Notes: generated by a model from the sequence alone, not told the origin. 64,000 nucleotides of DNA from Nitrospira moscoviensis (GCF_001273775.1 NZ_CP011801.1:930001-994000), one strand, 5' to 3'; positions 50,409 through 59,782 are shown, counted from the stretch's first letter. Numbers and translations are program-made.

Positions 50409-51548
50409 ATGAGCACACGATTTCTATCTTGGTTGGCACTGCCGCTGCTGATGCTGCTCACCGGGTGTCCGAGTGATGGAGGGGGAGGCGGGGGAGTTGG
50501 TGAAGGTACGGTTGCGCCGCCGGTCCTTTACACGGCGAATGATGGGTCTAATAACATTTCTGGCTTTACAGTTGGGACTGGGGGTGTTTTAACTCCAACC
50601 ACTCCAGCGAGTTTTTCCACAGCTGGAACGAGTACGGAATGGATTGCTGTATCTCCTAATGGGCAGTTCCTCTATGCGTCGAATCAAGGCCCGGGAACTG
50701 TATCCGGATATACCATTAATTCCACCACTGGCGTTCTCACTGCTATGACTCCGGCGACCGTTACTACTGGCGTTGGATCTTCGCCAAGAGGAATTACTGT
50801 TACGCCAAACGGTCAGTTTTTATATGTGGCAAATAGCGTGACAAATACAGTGGCTGGTTTTTCCATTGGAGCTGGTGGTGTATTGTCACCGACCGCTCAA
50901 GGAACAATCGGGACTAGTGGTACTTTGGCAAGAGGTATTGCAGTTTCGCCTAATGGGCTGCTCCTTTACGTCGCAAATGCCGGGAGTAACAATATTTCGG
51001 GGTTTGCGATTGGTGCAGGCGGTACATTGACAGCTACCAGCCCGGCTACATTTTCTACGGGGGTTGGATCAAGTCCCGAAGGAATTGCGATATCTCCTAA
51101 TGGTTCATTTCTGTATGTTGCAAGTAGCGGAACGGACCAAATAGCTGCCTTTACGATTGGAGCTGGCGGGGTGTTAGCGCCCGCCACCACACCAACCTTC
51201 TCTACAGGCCTTGTAGGATCAAGCCCTCAGCGTATTATAATTTCGCCAAACGGTTTCTTCCTCTATGTAACGAACGTCGGTATGAATGAGATAGCCGGCT
51301 TCACGATCGGCGCGGGCGGCCTTCTCACGCCGACAACTCCAGCGGCCTTTCCAACTGGTGCAACATCGGCGCCCGTCGGGATCACTGTGAATACGACTGG
51401 TCAATTTGTATATGTCGCCAATAGTGGGACAAACGAAGTAGCGGGATTCAGCATTGGAACAGGAGGAGTGTTGTCGCAAACTACGCCTGCCACTTTTTCA
51501 ACCGGAGCCAATATTCCAGTTGGCATTGCCACTCCAGGCCGGCCATAA
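50409..51548 (+). CDS. Seven-bladed beta-propeller lipoprotein
   Basis: 379 residues. Lipobox MLLTGC, a Gly-rich linker, then seven blades of ~47 residues. Each follows the pattern IAVSPNGxFLYVAN, xxTNxVAGFSIGAGGVL and SPT. Examples are FLYVANSVTNTVAGFSIG and FLYVTNVGMNEIAGFTIG. It belongs to the YVTN/lactonase-like propellers of uncertain function, probably exported and membrane-anchored. Base composition is visibly more A/T-rich than the flanking genes, and repeated Gly/Thr/Ala codons dominate. The gene stands alone. Confidence 0.8.
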   Translation: MSTRFLSWLALPLLMLLTGCPSDGGGGGGVGEGTVAPPVLYTANDGSNNISGFTVGTGGVLTPTTPASFSTAGTSTEWIAVSPNGQFLYASNQGPGTVSGYTINSTTGVLTAMTPATVTTGVGSSPRGITVTPNGQFLYVANSVTNTVAGFSIGAGGVLSPTAQGTIGTSGTLARGIAVSPNGLLLYVANAGSNNISGFAIGAGGTLTATSPATFSTGVGSSPEGIAISPNGSFLYVASSGTDQIAAFTIGAGGVLAPATTPTFSTGLVGSSPQRIIISPNGFFLYVTNVGMNEIAGFTIGAGGLLTPTTPAAFPTGATSAPVGITVNTTGQFVYVANSGTNEVAGFSIGTGGVLSQTTPATFSTGANIPVGIATPGRP

Positions 51549-51590
51549 AAACTTCTTCCAACCCTACCAATAGAGCCTTCTCCATCGGCG

Positions 51591-51599
51591 TGGTAGAAT
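51591..51599 (+). promoter_or_regulatory. Extended -10 box predicting a leaderless mRNA for lhr
   Basis: TGG-TAGAAT with the hexamer ending 8 bp before ATG 51608. No Shine-Dalgarno sequence between. Confidence 0.5.
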
Positions 51600-51607
51600 C
51601 CCACGCC

Positions 51608-54600
51608 ATGCCGCTTTCCCGGTTCCACCCCCTCATTGCAAACTGGTTTCACTCCCGCGTCGGTGAACCGACGGACGTCCAGCAGCAGGCTTGGCCGGTG
51701 ATTCAGTCGGGCGTCGATGCCTTGATCGCGGCCCCGACCGGGTCGGGCAAGACGCTCGCGGCCTTTCTGTCGTGCATCGACAGTCTCTTCCAGCAAGCCC
51801 TTGCGCGCGAGCTCGACGATGTGACCCAGGTGCTCTACGTCTCGCCGCTCAAGGCCTTGAGCAACGATGTGCAGAAGAATTTGCAGAAGCCGCTGGCGGA
51901 GATCGGCCAGGCGGCGCTGCAGGCCGGGTTGCTCATGCCGGAGCTGCGCGTGCTGGTCCGGACCGGCGACACGCCGATGGCGGATCGCCAGCAGATGCTC
52001 AAGCGGCCGCCGCACATTCTCGTCACCACGCCGGAATCGCTGTTCATCCTCCTCACCGCGGAGAAGAGCCGCCGCATGTTGCAGACGGTGCGGACGGTGA
52101 TCGTCGACGAAATCCATGCGCTGGCGCCGAACAAGCGCGGGGCTCATTTGGCCTTGTCGTTGGAACGATTGGAGGCGCTGACGCTGCGGAATCCGCAGCG
52201 GATCGGCTTGTCCGCGACGCAGCGGCCGATCGAGCTCGTGGCGCAATTCTTGGTCGGCGCCCCCTCACCCACCCCTCTCCCTCCAGGGGAGAGGGGATGC
52301 ACCATCATCGACGTGGGCCACCGGCGCGAGTTGGATCTCGCGATCGAAGTGCCGAAAGATGAGCTGAGCGCCGTTGCGACGAACGCGATCTGGGCGGATG
52401 TCTACGATCGCGTGGCCGAATTGGTCCGGGAACATCGATCGACCTTGGTGTTCGTGAATACGCGGCGTCTGGCCGAGCGGGTGGCGCACTATCTCGAAGA
52501 CCGGCTTCAAGACTTGGGTCCCGATGTCGTGGCCGCGCATCATGGCAGCCTGTCGCGCCACATTCGTCTGTCGGCGGAGGAGCGGCTCAAGAGCGGCAAG
52601 ACGCGGGTGGTGATCGCGACGGCGTCGTTGGAATTGGGCATCGACGTGGGGACGGTGGATCTCGTCTGCCAGATCGGCTCCCCCCGCGCGATTGCGACCG
52701 CGCTGCAGCGGATCGGCCGGGCGGGCCATTGGATCACGGCGATTCCGAAAGGCCGGCTCTTCGCGATGACGCGGGATGAGCTGCTGGAATGCGCGGCCTT
52801 GGTCCGCGCCATTCGCGCCGGCACGCTGGATCGCATCGACGTGCCGATTGCCCCGCTCGATATTCTGGCGCAGCAAATCGTGGCGGCGTCGGCGACCCAG
52901 AGCTGGACCGAAGACGAGCTGTTCGCTCTCTGCCGCCGGGCCTATCCGTATCGCAATCTGGCACGGGCGGATTTCGATCACGTCGTGCGGATGTTGGCGG
53001 ACGGTATTGCGACCAATCGCGGGCGCGGCCATGCCTACCTGTTTCACGATCGGATCAATCATCGCCTGAAAGGCCGGCGTGGCGCCCGGCTGGCGGCGAT
53101 TACGTCGGGGGGCGCCATCCCGGATACGGCGAACTATGCCGTGATCGCCGAGCCGGACGGCACGGTGGTCGGGTCGGTGGATGAAGATTTCGCCGTCGAG
53201 AGCTTGGCCGGCGACATCATGCTGCTGGGCAATACGTCGTGGCGCATCAAGGGCATCGAAGCCGGGAAAGTCCGCGTCGAAGACGCGCAGGGCGCGCCGC
53301 CTAATATTCCATTTTGGCGCGGCGAGGCGCCGTCTCGGACCGCCGAGTTGTCGGCAGAGGTGTCGTCGTTGCGGGGGGAGATCGCGGATCGGCTTTCAAT
53401 CTCGGCCATCAACCATCAGCCGTCAGCTATCAGCTCGGAGTCTTTACCCATCACCCATCACGCATCACTCATCACTTGGCTGAAGCAGGAATGCGCGCTG
53501 GATCGGCGGGGCGCCGAGCAGGTGATAGCTTACGTGGCCGCAGGGATGGCAGTGCTCGGGACGGTGCCCGCGCAGCGCCGCATCGTCGCCGAGCGGTTCT
53601 TCGACGAGAGCGGCGGGATGCAGTTGGTCCTGCACGCGCCGTTCGGCGGCCGGATCAATCGCGCCTGGGGGCTCGCGCTGCGCAAGCGATTTTGCGTGAC
53701 GTTCGACTTCGAGTTGCAGGCGGCCGCGACCGACAACGGCCTCGTCATCTCCCTCGGGGAGAAGCACAGTTTCCCGCTCGATTCCGTCTTCGGCTACCTC
53801 CATGCTGCGACCGTGCGGGAGGTGCTGATCCAAGCCGTCCTGCTGGCCCCGATGTTCTCGACGCGGTGGCGGTGGAACGCCTCCCGATCTCTGGCCCTGC
53901 TCCGATTCGCCAACGGCAAGAAAGTCCCGCCGCAGATTCAACGCATGCGTTCCGAAGATCTCTTGGCCGCCGTCTTTCCCGACGCGATTGCCTGCCAGGA
54001 GAATCTCACCGGCGCGCGGGCGGCGCGGCAGATCCCAGAGCATCCGTTGGTGCAGGAGACGCTGCGGGATTGCCTGACAGAGGCGATGGATATCGACGGG
54101 CTCACGGCCGTGTTGCGCGCCATCGAGCAAAAAGAGATCGAATGTGTCGCCGTGGATACGCCGGTGCCGTCGCCGTTCTCGCACGAGATTCTCAACGCGA
54201 ATCCCTATGCCTTTCTCGATGACGCTCCGCTGGAAGAGCGCCGTGCGCGAGCCGTGGAAATGCGGCGGACGTTGCCCCCTGACTTGCAGGGGCAGGTCGG
54301 CGCCTTGGATCCTGCGGCGATCGAAGAAGTGGAGCGCGAAGCCTGGCCGGTCGTGCGCGATGCGGACGAGCTGCACGACGCCTTATTGACGCTGGTGTGG
54401 GTGCCGGTGGAGCAGGCGGAAGCATGGGCGGCGTTTCTGCCGCGCTTGATCGAAGAGGGGCGCGCAGCGGAAATCGAGGGGAGAGGACATGCTGAGGGGA
54501 GAAAAGCGAGAGGATTGGTCACGGCGGAGAATCGGGATCGCATTGAAAAACTGTTCGCGAGCGGTGACGACGCGACGATGGATGCCATCGTGCAAGGCTG

Positions 54601-55963
54601 GATGGAAAGCATCGGACCCACGACGGTGGAGCAGTTGGCTGCGCGGCTGCACTTGCCCGCAGATCGGATCAATGCCGCGATGCTGCGGCTGGAGGCGCAA
54701 GGGCAGGTGCTTCGCGGTCGCTTCACGCTTCACGCGTCACGCTTCACGAACGACGAGACGGAATGGTGCCATCGCCGCCTGCTGGTCCGCATCCATCGCC
54801 TCACGATCGGGGCGCTGCGGAAAGAAATCGAGCCGGTCACGGCAGCGGAGTTCATGTCGTTCCTGCTACGCTGGCAGCATGCGGCGCCGGGAGCCCGGCT
54901 GCACGGCGAAGCGGGATTGGCCGAGGTGATCGGGCAGCTCGCGGGATTCGAGGCGGCGGCGTCCGCGTGGGAGCCGCATCTGTTGCGGACGCGTCTGGCG
55001 AAGTATGAGCCGGCCTGGCTCGATCGGCTCTGCCTCAGCGGAGCGGTGGCATGGGGACGATTGTCCACGCCGGTACGGTCGACTGGAATCGGAGAGGAGA
55101 CCGCCCGCCGCATCGTTCCGACAAGCGCCGCGCCGGTGAGCCTCTTTCCCCGCGAAGCGGCCGAATGGCTGATCACCGCCGCCGACGGCACGATCCCGAC
55201 TTGGCTCAGCGGCGTCGCGCAGCGTGTACTCCAGTGCTTGCGGCAGCGAGGCGCCAGTTTCTTTAGCGAGATCACAAGGGAGACGGGCCGTCTGGCGGCG
55301 GAAGTCGAACAGGGTCTGTGGGAATTGGTGGCGGCCGGGCTTGTAACGGCCGATGGGTTCGATAATCTACGCGCGTTGTTCGATCCGCATCGGCGGCGCG
55401 CGGAAGGGCGGGATCGCTTTCGGAGCCCCCGCCACGCCGGCGGACGCTGGTCGCTGCTCAGAAACGCCGTCAGCCCTCCGCCCTCAGCTGTCGGTCCCCA
55501 ATCGCCGGACGCATCACGCATCACCCATCACTCATCACGTTCGATTGAGCCGCTTGCCCGCCAGCTCCTGCGCCGTTACGGTGTGGTGTTCCGGGATGTG
55601 CTCGGCCGGGAGTCCTCATCGATCGCCTGGCGGGATCTGTTGATGCAGTACCGGCGGATGGAGCTGCAAGGCGAGGTGCGCGGCGGGCGCTTCGTGTCGG
55701 GATTCGTAGGCGAGCAGTTCGCCTTGCCCGACGCGCTGGAATCGCTCCGCGCGTTCCGCAAAACCGGATTCAACCTCCCGCAGGAGGTCAAGCTCTCGGC
55801 GGTCGATCCGTTGAATCTCGCCGGGGTGATCCTGCCCGGCCCCCGCATTCCGGCGGTGCCGACGAATTTCCTCGTGATCAAAGACGGGGTCGTTGTTCGC
55901 ACCGTGATCGGACGTGCGCGGGAAATTCGGGAATTGGGATTGGCGAAGGCAGAGTCGGTTTAG
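51608..55963 (+). CDS. lhr: Lhr-type large superfamily 2 helicase with inserted repeats
   Basis: 1451 residues, near the size of E. coli Lhr (1538). Helicase core: APTGSGKT, LYVSPLKALSNDVQ, LVTTPESLF, VDEIHALAP, GLSATQRP, LVFVNTRRLAER, IATASLELGID and the motif VI QRIGRAGH. The Lhr-specific winged-helix and DUF-like C-terminal parts follow, ending AVPTNFLVIKDGVVVRTVIG. Lhr proteins are 3'-5' DNA/RNA helicases acting in DNA repair. Four short in-frame insertions seem to have entered this gene (52272-52296, 53413-53475, 54721-54748, 55467-55538), all in linker-like places. ATG 51608 fits the predicted leaderless promoter. Confidence 0.9.
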   Translation: MPLSRFHPLIANWFHSRVGEPTDVQQQAWPVIQSGVDALIAAPTGSGKTLAAFLSCIDSLFQQALARELDDVTQVLYVSPLKALSNDVQKNLQKPLAEIGQAALQAGLLMPELRVLVRTGDTPMADRQQMLKRPPHILVTTPESLFILLTAEKSRRMLQTVRTVIVDEIHALAPNKRGAHLALSLERLEALTLRNPQRIGLSATQRPIELVAQFLVGAPSPTPLPPGERGCTIIDVGHRRELDLAIEVPKDELSAVATNAIWADVYDRVAELVREHRSTLVFVNTRRLAERVAHYLEDRLQDLGPDVVAAHHGSLSRHIRLSAEERLKSGKTRVVIATASLELGIDVGTVDLVCQIGSPRAIATALQRIGRAGHWITAIPKGRLFAMTRDELLECAALVRAIRAGTLDRIDVPIAPLDILAQQIVAASATQSWTEDELFALCRRAYPYRNLARADFDHVVRMLADGIATNRGRGHAYLFHDRINHRLKGRRGARLAAITSGGAIPDTANYAVIAEPDGTVVGSVDEDFAVESLAGDIMLLGNTSWRIKGIEAGKVRVEDAQGAPPNIPFWRGEAPSRTAELSAEVSSLRGEIADRLSISAINHQPSAISSESLPITHHASLITWLKQECALDRRGAEQVIAYVAAGMAVLGTVPAQRRIVAERFFDESGGMQLVLHAPFGGRINRAWGLALRKRFCVTFDFELQAAATDNGLVISLGEKHSFPLDSVFGYLHAATVREVLIQAVLLAPMFSTRWRWNASRSLALLRFANGKKVPPQIQRMRSEDLLAAVFPDAIACQENLTGARAARQIPEHPLVQETLRDCLTEAMDIDGLTAVLRAIEQKEIECVAVDTPVPSPFSHEILNANPYAFLDDAPLEERRARAVEMRRTLPPDLQGQVGALDPAAIEEVEREAWPVVRDADELHDALLTLVWVPVEQAEAWAAFLPRLIEEGRAAEIEGRGHAEGRKARGLVTAENRDRIEKLFASGDDATMDAIVQGWMESIGPTTVEQLAARLHLPADRINAAMLRLEAQGQVLRGRFTLHASRFTNDETEWCHRRLLVRIHRLTIGALRKEIEPVTAAEFMSFLLRWQHAAPGARLHGEAGLAEVIGQLAGFEAAASAWEPHLLRTRLAKYEPAWLDRLCLSGAVAWGRLSTPVRSTGIGEETARRIVPTSAAPVSLFPREAAEWLITAADGTIPTWLSGVAQRVLQCLRQRGASFFSEITRETGRLAAEVEQGLWELVAAGLVTADGFDNLRALFDPHRRRAEGRDRFRSPRHAGGRWSLLRNAVSPPPSAVGPQSPDASRITHHSSRSIEPLARQLLRRYGVVFRDVLGRESSSIAWRDLLMQYRRMELQGEVRGGRFVSGFVGEQFALPDALESLRAFRKTGFNLPQEVKLSAVDPLNLAGVILPGPRIPAVPTNFLVIKDGVVVRTVIGRAREIRELGLAKAESV
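52272..52296 (+). repeat. Palindromic PSPTPLPPGERG-type insertion in lhr
   Basis: A perfect 10-bp stem (CCCCTCTCCC / GGGAGAGGGG, loop TCCAG) encoding TPLPPGERG between helicase lobes. It resembles the known C-rich dispersed repeat with this peptide signature and is out of keeping with neighbouring helicase sequence. Confidence 0.6.
53413..53475 (+). repeat. Nine-unit heptamer array in lhr (63 bp)
   Basis: Units: CCATCAG, CCGTCAG, CTATCAG, CTCGGAG, TCTTTAC, CCATCAC, CCATCAC, GCATCAC, TCATCAC. Nine units are 63 bp, so the array adds exactly 21 codons (PSAISSESLPITHHASL is part of its translation). Confidence 0.7.
54721..54748 (+). repeat. Four-unit heptamer array in lhr (CTTCACG type)
   Basis: Units CTTCACG, CTTCACG, CGTCACG, CTTCACG, read as part of RFTLHASRFT. 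The same unit, reverse complemented, occurs at 19596-19616. Confidence 0.65.
55467..55538 (+). repeat. Heptamer array in lhr (degenerate start, then GCATCAC type)
   Basis: CCGTCAG, CCCTCCG, CCCTCAG, CTGTCGG and weaker units, then a 2-bp slip and GCATCAC, GCATCAC, CCATCAC, TCATCAC at 55511-55538. The frame stays open (DASRITHHSSR). Confidence 0.65.
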
Positions 55964-56003
55964 CTGGTACGAAAAACCCCTGTACTTGTCGAAGGGCCTG
56001 CTG

Positions 56004-56849
56004 TTACACCGGCAGCGCCAGCAGCGGACACCGCGCCCCCCGCAGCACCCGTTCCATCGTGCTGCCTTTGAGCATATCCGATATGGATTGATGCCCCTCG
56101 GTGGTCATCACGATCAAGTCGACGTCGAAGTCGGCGCCCATCCCCAGGATCACATCCACGACATTTCCCCGGCATGTCAGCGTATGCCACAGCCACCCGT
56201 TGCGCGACGGATAGCGGATGGTGTGTAACGTGGCATCATCGCCGACGTGCATGAGGATGCCGGTGAAATTGTCGCAGCCCAATGCGGCCGCCAGCTGCGC
56301 CGCCGTTTCGACGGCCGGCTGGGGGGTGGGTTGTGCGCTGACGGGGATCAGGACCCGCCGGAGCCTCGGTTGACCGCTCTCCTTCACCACAAACCCTTCG
56401 ACGTGCGTGGGGACAAACAGCGTGGCGGTCCGGCTGCTGCGGGCGACCGGCTCCGCAACCAACCGGTGTTGCCAGCGCGCGAGCCCTTCGTATTGGTGCG
56501 TGGCCATGACCAGGAGATCGGCCGGATGTTCGGCGAGATAGGCCAGAAAGGCGTCTGCTGGACTGGCGGCGGTGGCGCGCGCCTTCTTGATGGTCAGTCC
56601 CAACTGCGCCACGTGGGCTTTCGTGCTGTTCGCCGGCAGGAGACCCCATTGCTCCAGAATCGGCCGGATGCGCGGAAAGTCTTCGAAGTCGGACCGTGGG
56701 ACCGCCGGATCGATATGCATCATGGACAACTGCCCGTTGGCGAGGACGGCGAGCTTCAGCGCGTGGATGAGGGCCGTGTGGCTGTCGGCGGAGAAATCCG
56801 TGGGATGAAAGATCGTGCGAAAGGGAAACCCGCTCGCCCTCATCTGCAT
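56004..56849 (-). CDS. Tandem universal stress protein (UspA family)
   Basis: 281 residues with two Usp domains. Domain 1: FRTIFHPTDFSADSHTALIH through HPADLLVMATHQYEGLARW and ATLFVPT. Domain 2 begins LRRVLIPVSAQPTPQPAVET and ends VDLIVMTTEGHQ, then GSTMERVLRGARCPLLALPV. The second domain keeps the G-x(9)-G-ST-like nucleotide loop (LKGSTMERVL); the first is degenerate there (HRLVAEPVARSSRTATL). Usp proteins help tolerate stress, some binding ATP. The start at 56849 (MQM) is uncertain by 2 codons. Confidence 0.85.
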   Translation of the reverse strand: MQMRASGFPFRTIFHPTDFSADSHTALIHALKLAVLANGQLSMMHIDPAVPRSDFEDFPRIRPILEQWGLLPANSTKAHVAQLGLTIKKARATAASPADAFLAYLAEHPADLLVMATHQYEGLARWQHRLVAEPVARSSRTATLFVPTHVEGFVVKESGQPRLRRVLIPVSAQPTPQPAVETAAQLAAALGCDNFTGILMHVGDDATLHTIRYPSRNGWLWHTLTCRGNVVDVILGMGADFDVDLIVMTTEGHQSISDMLKGSTMERVLRGARCPLLALPV

Positions 56850-56859
56850 CTGATCTCTC

Positions 56860-57264
56860 TCAGCGAAGGAAGGGGTGCGCCGTCTCCCGCAGGGTCGCAA
56901 GGACGCGGTGCGGCGTCTCCCACGCTCCGGGGTCCGCTTCAGCATGACGCCTTTGGACCGCGGAAAAAAACCCGGGCTGCCGATCATCCGGCACGCCCAG
57001 AAGCCGGCTCACGGATCCAAGATACTCGCCCTGGCCGGCGGCCAAGTCCTGGAGCAGATCGGCTTGGTTCACGGACACAAAGGCGACCGCTTGGAACTCG
57101 GGACGGATCAGGCCCTCTTCGGTGAACCAACTGCGCGCCGACGACGTGGTGCCGGTCATGTTGGAGGTCGTGTCGGTGGTCTGATTCAGCGTGGCCTTAA
57201 TCGAACAGCCCATCGCCTGCAACAGCAGCACGGCGAGAGCCATGTTCCGGAGAGTGAGTCGCAT
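56860..57264 (-). CDS. DUF3015-like lipoprotein
   Basis: 134 residues. Lipobox LQAMGC. The mature part follows the DUF3015 pattern: IKATLNQTTDTTSNMTGTTS, then WFTEEGLIRPEFQAVAFVSV, ADLLQDLAAGQGEYLGSVSR and LLGVPDDRQPGFFSAVQ. The family is periplasmic and of unknown function. GGAGG lies 6 bp before ATG 57264. The UspA gene starts 10 bp downstream of its stop, so they may be co-transcribed. Confidence 0.8.
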   Translation of the reverse strand: MRLTLRNMALAVLLLQAMGCSIKATLNQTTDTTSNMTGTTSSARSWFTEEGLIRPEFQAVAFVSVNQADLLQDLAAGQGEYLGSVSRLLGVPDDRQPGFFSAVQRRHAEADPGAWETPHRVLATLRETAHPFLR

Positions 57265-57402
57265 AGGACGCCTCCTTGGCTGGCGATCGTTCCGACGGAC
57301 CGGGTGGCCCAACTATAGCACTAAGTCGGCTCAAGTTCAGCCGCCGTGATGCCGATAGGCATCATAGCGAAACTCATTAGAGCTGGTACCTTGGAGACTC
57401 CT

Positions 57403-58359
57403 ATGCCGGTCGCATCCTTACGTCCATTCGATCCCGCGCAGTTGATTCATGCACCGTCGACGGCCGGCGTTCCCGCCCGGCGACTGGATACTCATATCGG
57501 CGCAATCGCGGTGTCTCATGAGCTGGCCGGACAACTGTCCGTCACGACGGCCGAAGGCGACAGGGTGACGCTGAGCGCGCAACTGGCCGAAAGCCTGCGA
57601 GCCGTGAGCTATTCGGGACAGGCCCGTCAAGAGGGGGCCTCGGTCGAGGTTGATGCCTATCAGGCGGAATACTCGTTCAGCCGCACGCTCGGGCTCAGCG
57701 TCGAGGGGGATCTGAACGATGAGGAAATTCGGGATTTGAGCAAACTGTTCAGAAAAGTCGCCGGCATCTTCAAGAAGCTCTTCAATGGCCAGGATGACGC
57801 CGCGCTCGCCAAGACGGCCAAGCTCGCCGACCGGTTCGAGCACTTGTCCAGTCTCGCCAGCCTGGATCTCGACGTGGAGGTCGAGCGCTCCGTCACCGTG
57901 ATGGCGGCTCGGCTCACCGCCACCGGCGGGGGCGCAGCGACGCCGGCAGCTCCAAGTGAGTCATTCGAAACCCCGGGTGTGGCGCCTTCGACGACGGCGG
58001 CGATCCCGCCGTCGCCAACCGGTACCGCGGCGCCCACCCGACAGTCAGAAACCGGCACCGAGGTCGGCATCCGAGGCGGCCTGCGGCTCGCCGTACCGGC
58101 CGCCGAGGAACACCGGAAGTCGCTGGTCGATCGCGTGCTGGACGCCGTGCACGAGTCCAAAGTCGAAGGGCGTAAGTTGCGCAAGTATCTTCCCCGGCTG
58201 CTCGACCGCGTCCGAGAGGAGTTGGAACAGGGGCGCACCCGCCGGGACAGCCGGGAATCCGCGCCGGGTGCGGAAGCGGCCGTTCCATCCCACTCGGCGT
58301 TGTTCGTCGCCTCTCAATCCTACCGGCAGACCTCGGTCACCCTGTCGATCCGCTCATGA
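57403..58359 (+). CDS. DUF5610-like cytosolic protein
   Basis: 318 residues, no signal. The core is a beta-rich block (GDRVTLSAQLAESLRAVSYS, SVEVDAYQAEYSFSRTLGLS) then VEGDLNDEEIRDLSKLFRKV and AGIFKKLFNGQDDAALAKTA, typical of DUF5610 proteins. A Pro/Thr/Ala linker (~185-235) precedes a last helical pair (SLVDRVLDAVHESKVEGRKL). Function unknown. GGAG sits 7 bp before ATG 57403; an in-frame GTG at 57346 is less likely. It ends by a 13-bp hairpin shared with the convergent DUF2330 gene. Confidence 0.65.
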   Translation: MPVASLRPFDPAQLIHAPSTAGVPARRLDTHIGAIAVSHELAGQLSVTTAEGDRVTLSAQLAESLRAVSYSGQARQEGASVEVDAYQAEYSFSRTLGLSVEGDLNDEEIRDLSKLFRKVAGIFKKLFNGQDDAALAKTAKLADRFEHLSSLASLDLDVEVERSVTVMAARLTATGGGAATPAAPSESFETPGVAPSTTAAIPPSPTGTAAPTRQSETGTEVGIRGGLRLAVPAAEEHRKSLVDRVLDAVHESKVEGRKLRKYLPRLLDRVREELEQGRTRRDSRESAPGAEAAVPSHSALFVASQSYRQTSVTLSIRS

Positions 58360-58399
58360 ACAACACACGTCAGCCGCAGGGCTGGCGTCAGGTCCGACG

Positions 58400-58429
58400 A
58401 CGGCGAGGCGGCTTGCGCCGCCTCGCCGT
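58400..58429. terminator. Bidirectional hairpin terminator
   Basis: A perfect 13-bp stem (ACGGCGAGGCGGC, 58400-58412, with GCCGCCTCGCCGT, 58417-58429) and loop TTGC between convergent genes ending at 58359 and 58439. Confidence 0.7.
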
Positions 58430-58438
58430 GCCGTTGTG

Positions 58439-59782
58439 CTAGTCGGCCCACAGGCGCTGATACCACTTCTTCTCTTCGGCGACCGGCAAGGCGGTGAGGT
58501 GCATCCGCTTGCGGATGTCGTCGATGTTCCAGCCGGTCAAATGCGCCAGCGTCTGCGCTTCCTTCTCATAACGTTCACGCAGCTGTTGCCGGTACGCGAT
58601 CGCGGCGGGGCACTCGTCCTGTCCGGTCCATGGATGGCGGAGGATGTACCGTGCCTGGAAGTTCGACCGATCGGTGGTTTCTTGGAACAGCAGATCTTCC
58701 GGGAAATGCGCCTGGTCATAGCGCACGTGGAGGCGCGTCAGAAACACGTTGTGCGCCATCGGCAAGCCTTTGCCGATCCGACCCGCCGGCTCCTGCCAGA
58801 AGACCCCCAAGCTCCGGAGCTCCTCGGTGGACAGGGGATTCGCCGCGCAGGGATCGCACCAGGTCATGTCCCAGGCATATTCGAGGAAGACGCCGCGCTC
58901 GCTTTCCCGCTTCACTTGCTGCGTGAACAAGTCCCGGTAGAAATCGCCGAACTGGTCCTTGACGTACAGCGGAATCTCCTGCGCTTCCGGCAGGCGCACG
59001 GTTCGGTAGTTGGTCGTTTCCACGCGGCCCTGCTTCGTCAGGAAGTAGATAAAGAGTTCCTGCGCGCCGTCGGCATTCACCGTGCCGAGCCGGATCGGCA
59101 GCATGAACTTGGGCGACTCAAACACGATCTGCAGCGGGCGCAAGTGGGTGAGGCCCAGTTTGGCTTGCTCGCCGAGATTGACCTTCGCCACGAAGAACTT
59201 CATCCCCTGTTTCAGATAGCTCTTGAGGACGGAGGAAGCGCCGGTGGGAATCCGATAGCCGTTCTCCGTGAGCCAGGTTTCCAAGCCCGCGCTCTCCTTC
59301 GCGGAGAGGATCAGGATGTCGTATTCGCCCACCGTGTACTGGGCTTCGATCGTCACGCCGAGGGCCTTGCCCCGTTCACGCGCCGCGGCCGAGGCCGGCA
59401 ACCGGTCCTGCAGCGCGCCCAGCTTCTGCTCTTCGAATTGGTACCGCAGGCAGGGATTCTGATCGAAATACTCCACCAGGCGCGGGGCGCTGTAGTCGGC
59501 CAGATGCCGCAAGACCGCCGCATCGCCGATGTGAATCTGATCCTTCTCCAAAACCGTCGGCACCGGCACGACCATCGCAAATTCTTTCACATCGCCTTTG
59601 AAGTCGTTCGCCATCGTGATGACGGTTTTGTCGTCATGGCGGACGATGGCGACTTCCGAGGCCTTGTTGAAGAGCTTCGTGTCGGCTTTCGCGACATAGA
59701 AGCCGCAAAACGCCGAGGCTGAACCGCTCCAGGCGAGCAGACCGGTCAGGAATGTGAGGACAAGCACAAGCGAGCGTGTCAT
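58439..59782 (-). CDS. DUF2330 exported protein
   Basis: 447 residues. Signal peptide LVLVLTFLTGLLAWSGSASA, then DUF2330: FCGFYVAKADTKLFNKASEV, VTMANDFKGD-like segment, FAMVVPVPTVLEKDQIHIG, YSAPRLVEYFDQNPC and YTVGEYDILILSAKES. The C-terminal ~110 residues are Trp/Arg-rich and include CDPC. Function unknown. The strong AAAGGAGG site 5 bp before ATG 59782 fixes the start, although the frame is open from upstream (see next entry). Confidence 0.85.
   Translation of the reverse strand: MTRSLVLVLTFLTGLLAWSGSASAFCGFYVAKADTKLFNKASEVAIVRHDDKTVITMANDFKGDVKEFAMVVPVPTVLEKDQIHIGDAAVLRHLADYSAPRLVEYFDQNPCLRYQFEEQKLGALQDRLPASAAARERGKALGVTIEAQYTVGEYDILILSAKESAGLETWLTENGYRIPTGASSVLKSYLKQGMKFFVAKVNLGEQAKLGLTHLRPLQIVFESPKFMLPIRLGTVNADGAQELFIYFLTKQGRVETTNYRTVRLPEAQEIPLYVKDQFGDFYRDLFTQQVKRESERGVFLEYAWDMTWCDPCAANPLSTEELRSLGVFWQEPAGRIGKGLPMAHNVFLTRLHVRYDQAHFPEDLLFQETTDRSNFQARYILRHPWTGQDECPAAIAYRQQLRERYEKEAQTLAHLTGWNIDDIRKRMHLTALPVAEEKKWYQRLWAD

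Noticed and set aside
53413-53475. Possible CRISPR array
   Set aside because: Units are 7 bp and contiguous with no spacers, and lie in a coding frame.
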